From Vicinamibacteria bacterium (lineage in GTDB: Bacteria; Acidobacteriota; Vicinamibacteria; Vicinamibacterales; UBA2999): a DNA stretch of 6,742 nt. Every line of letters begins with the position of its first letter. Position 1 is the first letter of the stretch. Below are positions 4,083-6,742 of this stretch, piece after piece. The notes beneath the pieces are model-generated. The model saw only the letters and a list, made by a program, of their open reading frames with translations, was not told where the DNA came from and did not search any database. Both the position numbers and the translations under genes were made by a program. The stretch spans positions 1 through 6,742 of the forward strand of contig JAICEG010000291.1 of the NCBI GenBank assembly GCA_025924295.1, in the 5' to 3' direction.

Positions 4083-6665
4083 TCAGCGGATCGCGTCGCT
4101 GCGGCGCAGGAGTTCATCCGCAGCGGTGAGAATGGTCCAGCGAAGCCGCTGCGGATACTGAAGCTCGCCGGCCAGGAAGTCCTGGACGATGGCAGCAACC
4201 GCTGGGGAGCTGTGGCCGCCCAGCGTGGCATCCATCCACCGCGTCGGGAAGAAGATGTCGCCGGTGCGCTGCACATCGCGCAGCAGCCCGAGCGCCGGGA
4301 GAACGAAGCGCCGGGCATGCACCTGTCGAAGCGGATGATTGAGGTACTGCAGCGATTCGAGCACCCACGGCTCGCGCCGCCGGTTCTCGACGAACGACAG
4401 GCGCGCGAACGCACGTTCCCTGACGGCCGGGTCCGCTGAGAGTGCGGGCATGACGAACTCGAAACGCGCCTTGCGATCCGGGTTCTGCGTGCGGCTCGCC
4501 TGCAGTTGCAGGATCTCATCCCAGCGCGGCACTTCACGCACGGCCAACTCGAGCGCAAGGGTCAGTTCATCGGGTTCCGCGAGCGTCAGTCCCGGCACGG
4601 TCTCCTGGCGGCGCCATACCCGTTCGAGCCACGCGAGTCCCTCCGGTGAGAGCGCCGTGCCACGATAGGCGTTGAACCACGCCGCCTTCTGGCTCTGCGT
4701 GCGGCTGCGATCGATGCCGGCACGCAACACGGCCTCGAGCATGGACGTCTGCGCCAGTCGAACGTCGTTGGGCAGGTAGCGCCAGAAGAGCCGCGTCGTG
4801 TAAGCCAGAATGCGCTGCGCATTCTGTTCGTCGGTCTCGCGCGGCAGCGCGCGCAACGCGGTTGCAAACAGAACGCTCGGCTCGATTCGTTGCTCAATGA
4901 GGTTGTCCCAAAGCGTGACCCACGCCGCGCCCCGTATCAGCGCGTCGGGGACCTCCTCGATATGGGCGAGCAGGTAGTCGCGACTCACATCATCCAGAAG
5001 GAACAGCCCGTAGCCCAGGCCGTCGCCGCTCGGCAGCACGTACAGCGGCCGGCCGAGGCCACGCGGCGTACGAACCGACGTGCGATCGCGCGTCACGTCG
5101 ACCGACACCGTTCGCGCAGCGGTCGGGTAACCGAGGACGACGTGAAGCCGTTCAGGCCACAACACCCCGCGATCGAGCGGATCCTCCGAGAGTAAGTCGA
5201 CGCCTTCGAGCTGACTGCGCTCGTTGACTCGCACCTGGGTCGTAAACGTGGGACGGCCGCGCTCCTCGACCCACGCGCGACTCCACTGCACGAGATCACG
5301 GTTCGTGCGAGCGTCCAGGACGCGGACCAGATCGTTCCACGTGGCGTTGCCGTAGGCGAATCGCTTCAGGTATTCGCGCAAGCCGTCGCGAAAGGTGTTC
5401 TCTCCGAGTATCAGCTCGAGCTGCCGCATGACGACCGGCGCCTTCTGGTAGATGATGGCGCCATACATCTGGCCGGCGTCATCGAGGTTCGCCAGCGGTT
5501 GCCGAATCGGATTGGTGCCCGCCGTCCGATCCACCTGGTAGGCGCCGGGATGATGGGCAAGCAGAAACCGCAGCTCGTGATTCAACTCGGGAAACGACGG
5601 GTTCACGATCTTTGCGGCCATGAAGTTGGCGAACACTTCCTTCAGCCACACATCGTCGAACCACCGCATGGTGACCAGATCGCCGAACCACATGTGCGCC
5701 GTCTCGTGAGCGATCACGCTCGCGCGCTCGAGCAGCTGATTCTGCGTCGCTGATTCGTCCAGCAGCAGGTCTTCCGCGTCGTAGAAGATTGCCCCGGCGT
5801 GCTCCATGCCGCCGAACTGGAAGGACGGAATCAGCACGAAATCAAACTTGCCCCATGGATAGGGAATGGCCGTGTAGGGCTCGAGCCAGGCAAGCGCGCG
5901 GGCATGGAGATCGAAAATGGCGTCCCGGTTCCGAACGACCTTGGCGCCATCCGTCTCGCGGTGAAACATCCGGAACTCGCGGCCGTTGCGAGTCGCCGTC
6001 TCGACGGAGAACTTCCCCGCCGCGAACGCAAAGAGATACGTGGGCAGTGGCTGCGTCTCGACGAACTCCACCGTCGTCACGGAGGAGACCGACCCACCCG
6101 TTCCGCTCACGCGAGTCTCGCTGACGGCTCCGTTCGCGACCGCCTGCCATCCGTCGGGCACTTCGAGCCTCAGGCGATAGCGCGCCTTCAGATCGGGCTG
6201 GTCGAAACAGGGAAACACCAGACGCGCACGCGAAGGCACGAAGAGCGTGTAGAGGAACTCGTCGTTGCGATTGAGTGCCTCGTCGCCGGCGATGAACTCG
6301 AGCTCGATCCGATTCACCCCTGCGCGCGTCGCGCTCGCCGGAACGACGACGTGACCGTTCACGAAGTCGGCGGCAACATCGGCACCTTCGATTTTGACGC
6401 TGAGCACGTTCTTGCGCGGCTGCGAGAAATCGAAGACCACCCGCGATGGCGACTGGAGTGCCAGCTGCACGACCGCCCGGCCGCGAATGGGATCGCCTTT
6501 GGATGACGGGATGCTGAACGTCAGGTCGTAGCGCAGGTCGCGGATCGTCGACGCGCGCTCGCTGGCCAGCGCCTGCGCGACACCGGCATCAACCGGGCGA
6601 TCGCGCGATGCGGAGTTCGGCTGCATTGCCACCATCAACGCCATCGCCAGGAAGAGACTGATCAT
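4083..6665 (-). CDS. M1 family zinc aminopeptidase (PepN/ERAP-like), probably exported
   Basis: An 860-residue metallopeptidase that removes N-terminal amino acids from peptides. The zinc site is complete: HETAH (His320, Glu321, His324) followed by Glu343 after 18 residues, the HExxH-x18-E signature. The exopeptidase (GAMEN) motif reads GGMEH at 285-289. Tyr406 in YQKA corresponds to the catalytic Tyr of the family's YxKG. Domains in order: N-terminal beta domain (about 40-215, with FPCFDQP at 151-157), thermolysin-like catalytic domain (about 216-465), beta-sandwich (about 470-555), and helical ERAP1_C-like domain (about 560-855). The N-terminus has a hydrophobic stretch (residues 2-14) followed by PNSAS, like a signal peptide, although the n-region lacks Lys or Arg. 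The ATG at 6665 is secure because an in-frame stop lies 15-18 bases upstream. No clear Shine-Dalgarno. It lies 15 bases downstream of another gene's stop, so it is probably co-transcribed. Substrate range is not predictable here. Confidence 0.92.
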   Translation of the reverse strand: MISLFLAMALMVAMQPNSASRDRPVDAGVAQALASERASTIRDLRYDLTFSIPSSKGDPIRGRAVVQLALQSPSRVVFDFSQPRKNVLSVKIEGADVAADFVNGHVVVPASATRAGVNRIELEFIAGDEALNRNDEFLYTLFVPSRARLVFPCFDQPDLKARYRLRLEVPDGWQAVANGAVSETRVSGTGGSVSSVTTVEFVETQPLPTYLFAFAAGKFSVETATRNGREFRMFHRETDGAKVVRNRDAIFDLHARALAWLEPYTAIPYPWGKFDFVLIPSFQFGGMEHAGAIFYDAEDLLLDESATQNQLLERASVIAHETAHMWFGDLVTMRWFDDVWLKEVFANFMAAKIVNPSFPELNHELRFLLAHHPGAYQVDRTAGTNPIRQPLANLDDAGQMYGAIIYQKAPVVMRQLELILGENTFRDGLREYLKRFAYGNATWNDLVRVLDARTNRDLVQWSRAWVEERGRPTFTTQVRVNERSQLEGVDLLSEDPLDRGVLWPERLHVVLGYPTAARTVSVDVTRDRTSVRTPRGLGRPLYVLPSGDGLGYGLFLLDDVSRDYLLAHIEEVPDALIRGAAWVTLWDNLIEQRIEPSVLFATALRALPRETDEQNAQRILAYTTRLFWRYLPNDVRLAQTSMLEAVLRAGIDRSRTQSQKAAWFNAYRGTALSPEGLAWLERVWRRQETVPGLTLAEPDELTLALELAVREVPRWDEILQLQASRTQNPDRKARFEFVMPALSADPAVRERAFARLSFVENRRREPWVLESLQYLNHPLRQVHARRFVLPALGLLRDVQRTGDIFFPTRWMDATLGGHSSPAVAAIVQDFLAGELQYPQRLRWTILTAADELLRRSDAIR

Positions 6666-6680
6666 GAGCAGTGGAGCCGT

Positions 6681-6742
6681 TCATGCGCCGACCGGGAAGA
6701 ACACCCGCTGGACGAACCAGTACGTCCCCGCCGCGATCACGA
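6681..6742 (-). CDS. C-terminus of a membrane protein, possibly HupE/UreJ-like (5' end outside the window)
   Basis: Reading leftward from the window edge, the frame gives VIAAGTYWFVQRVFFPVGA and then TGA at 6681-6683. A small, hydrophobic stretch ending in Trp-Phe-x-x-Arg-Val-Phe resembles the last helix and tail of HupE/UreJ_2 membrane proteins, which often end in something like 'GxxWFVERVF'. With only 19 residues visible, this family guess is weak, but a coding frame here is well supported by the abrupt stop 15 bases before the aminopeptidase ATG and by the same orientation. The two genes probably form an operon in which the membrane protein comes first. Confidence 0.4.
   Translation of the reverse strand, partial: VIAAGTYWFVQRVFFPVGA

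Noticed and set aside
3317..4558. Long minus-strand open frame spanning the demethylase 3' half, the hairpin and the aminopeptidase 3' end
   Set aside because: It crosses two genes with strong protein matches and gives an Arg-rich, low-complexity translation with no domain.
5799..6506. Plus-strand open frame opposite the aminopeptidase 5' half
   Set aside because: Arg/Glu/His-rich translation with no recognisable domain, opposite a convincing M1 protein.
1..6742. tRNA, rRNA, CRISPR array, riboswitch or multi-gene defence/biosynthetic system
   Set aside because: I saw no regularly spaced repeats, no tRNA-like cloverleaf and no long structured leader, and the genes do not form a recognisable functional cluster.

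Overview
This is high-GC bacterial DNA with tightly packed chromosomal genes. It carries one truncated mobile-element gene at the left edge, four full-length genes and the tail of a sixth gene at the right edge. The best guess for the host is an Acidobacteriota (Vicinamibacteria-like) soil or sediment bacterium. That is an inference from base composition, the GGGGTC-A-GACCCC repeat beside a REP-associated transposase fragment, near-consensus TATAAT-type promoters, and the mix of a LigM-type demethylase with a secreted M1 peptidase. No marker gene is present to prove it.

Layout. Positions 1-204 (+) hold the C-terminal end of a REP-associated tyrosine transposase, whose homology stops exactly where a palindromic repeat (121-140) begins. 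Positions 143-1765 (-) encode a soluble hybrid histidine kinase with a degenerate N-terminal receiver, an HDFNN-type kinase core with several substituted ATP-site residues, and an intact C-terminal receiver. Divergent from it, 1817-2575 (+) encodes a seven-helix membrane protein of unknown function, with a good promoter so close that the mRNA should be nearly leaderless. Positions 2660-4033 (+) encode a LigM/DesA-type tetrahydrofolate-dependent aryl O-demethylase, preceded by a TATAAT box framed by a perfect inverted repeat. A perfect hairpin at 4042-4059 separates it from the convergent gene 4083-6665 (-), a full four-domain M1 zinc aminopeptidase with a probable export signal. Fifteen bases upstream of that gene, on the same strand, is the C-terminus of a membrane protein (6681-6742), possibly HupE/UreJ-like.

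How the genes may work together. No single pathway links them. The demethylase would pass methyl groups from methoxylated aromatics such as vanillate (lignin-derived) to tetrahydrofolate, and the peptidase would trim peptides outside the cytoplasm; both suit a heterotroph living on plant and microbial debris. The kinase has no cognate response-regulator gene in the window. I did not find a new defence or biosynthetic system. The points most worth a second look are the degenerate signalling protein, the inverted repeat around the demethylase promoter, the substituted active-site position in the demethylase, and the transposase/repeat junction.
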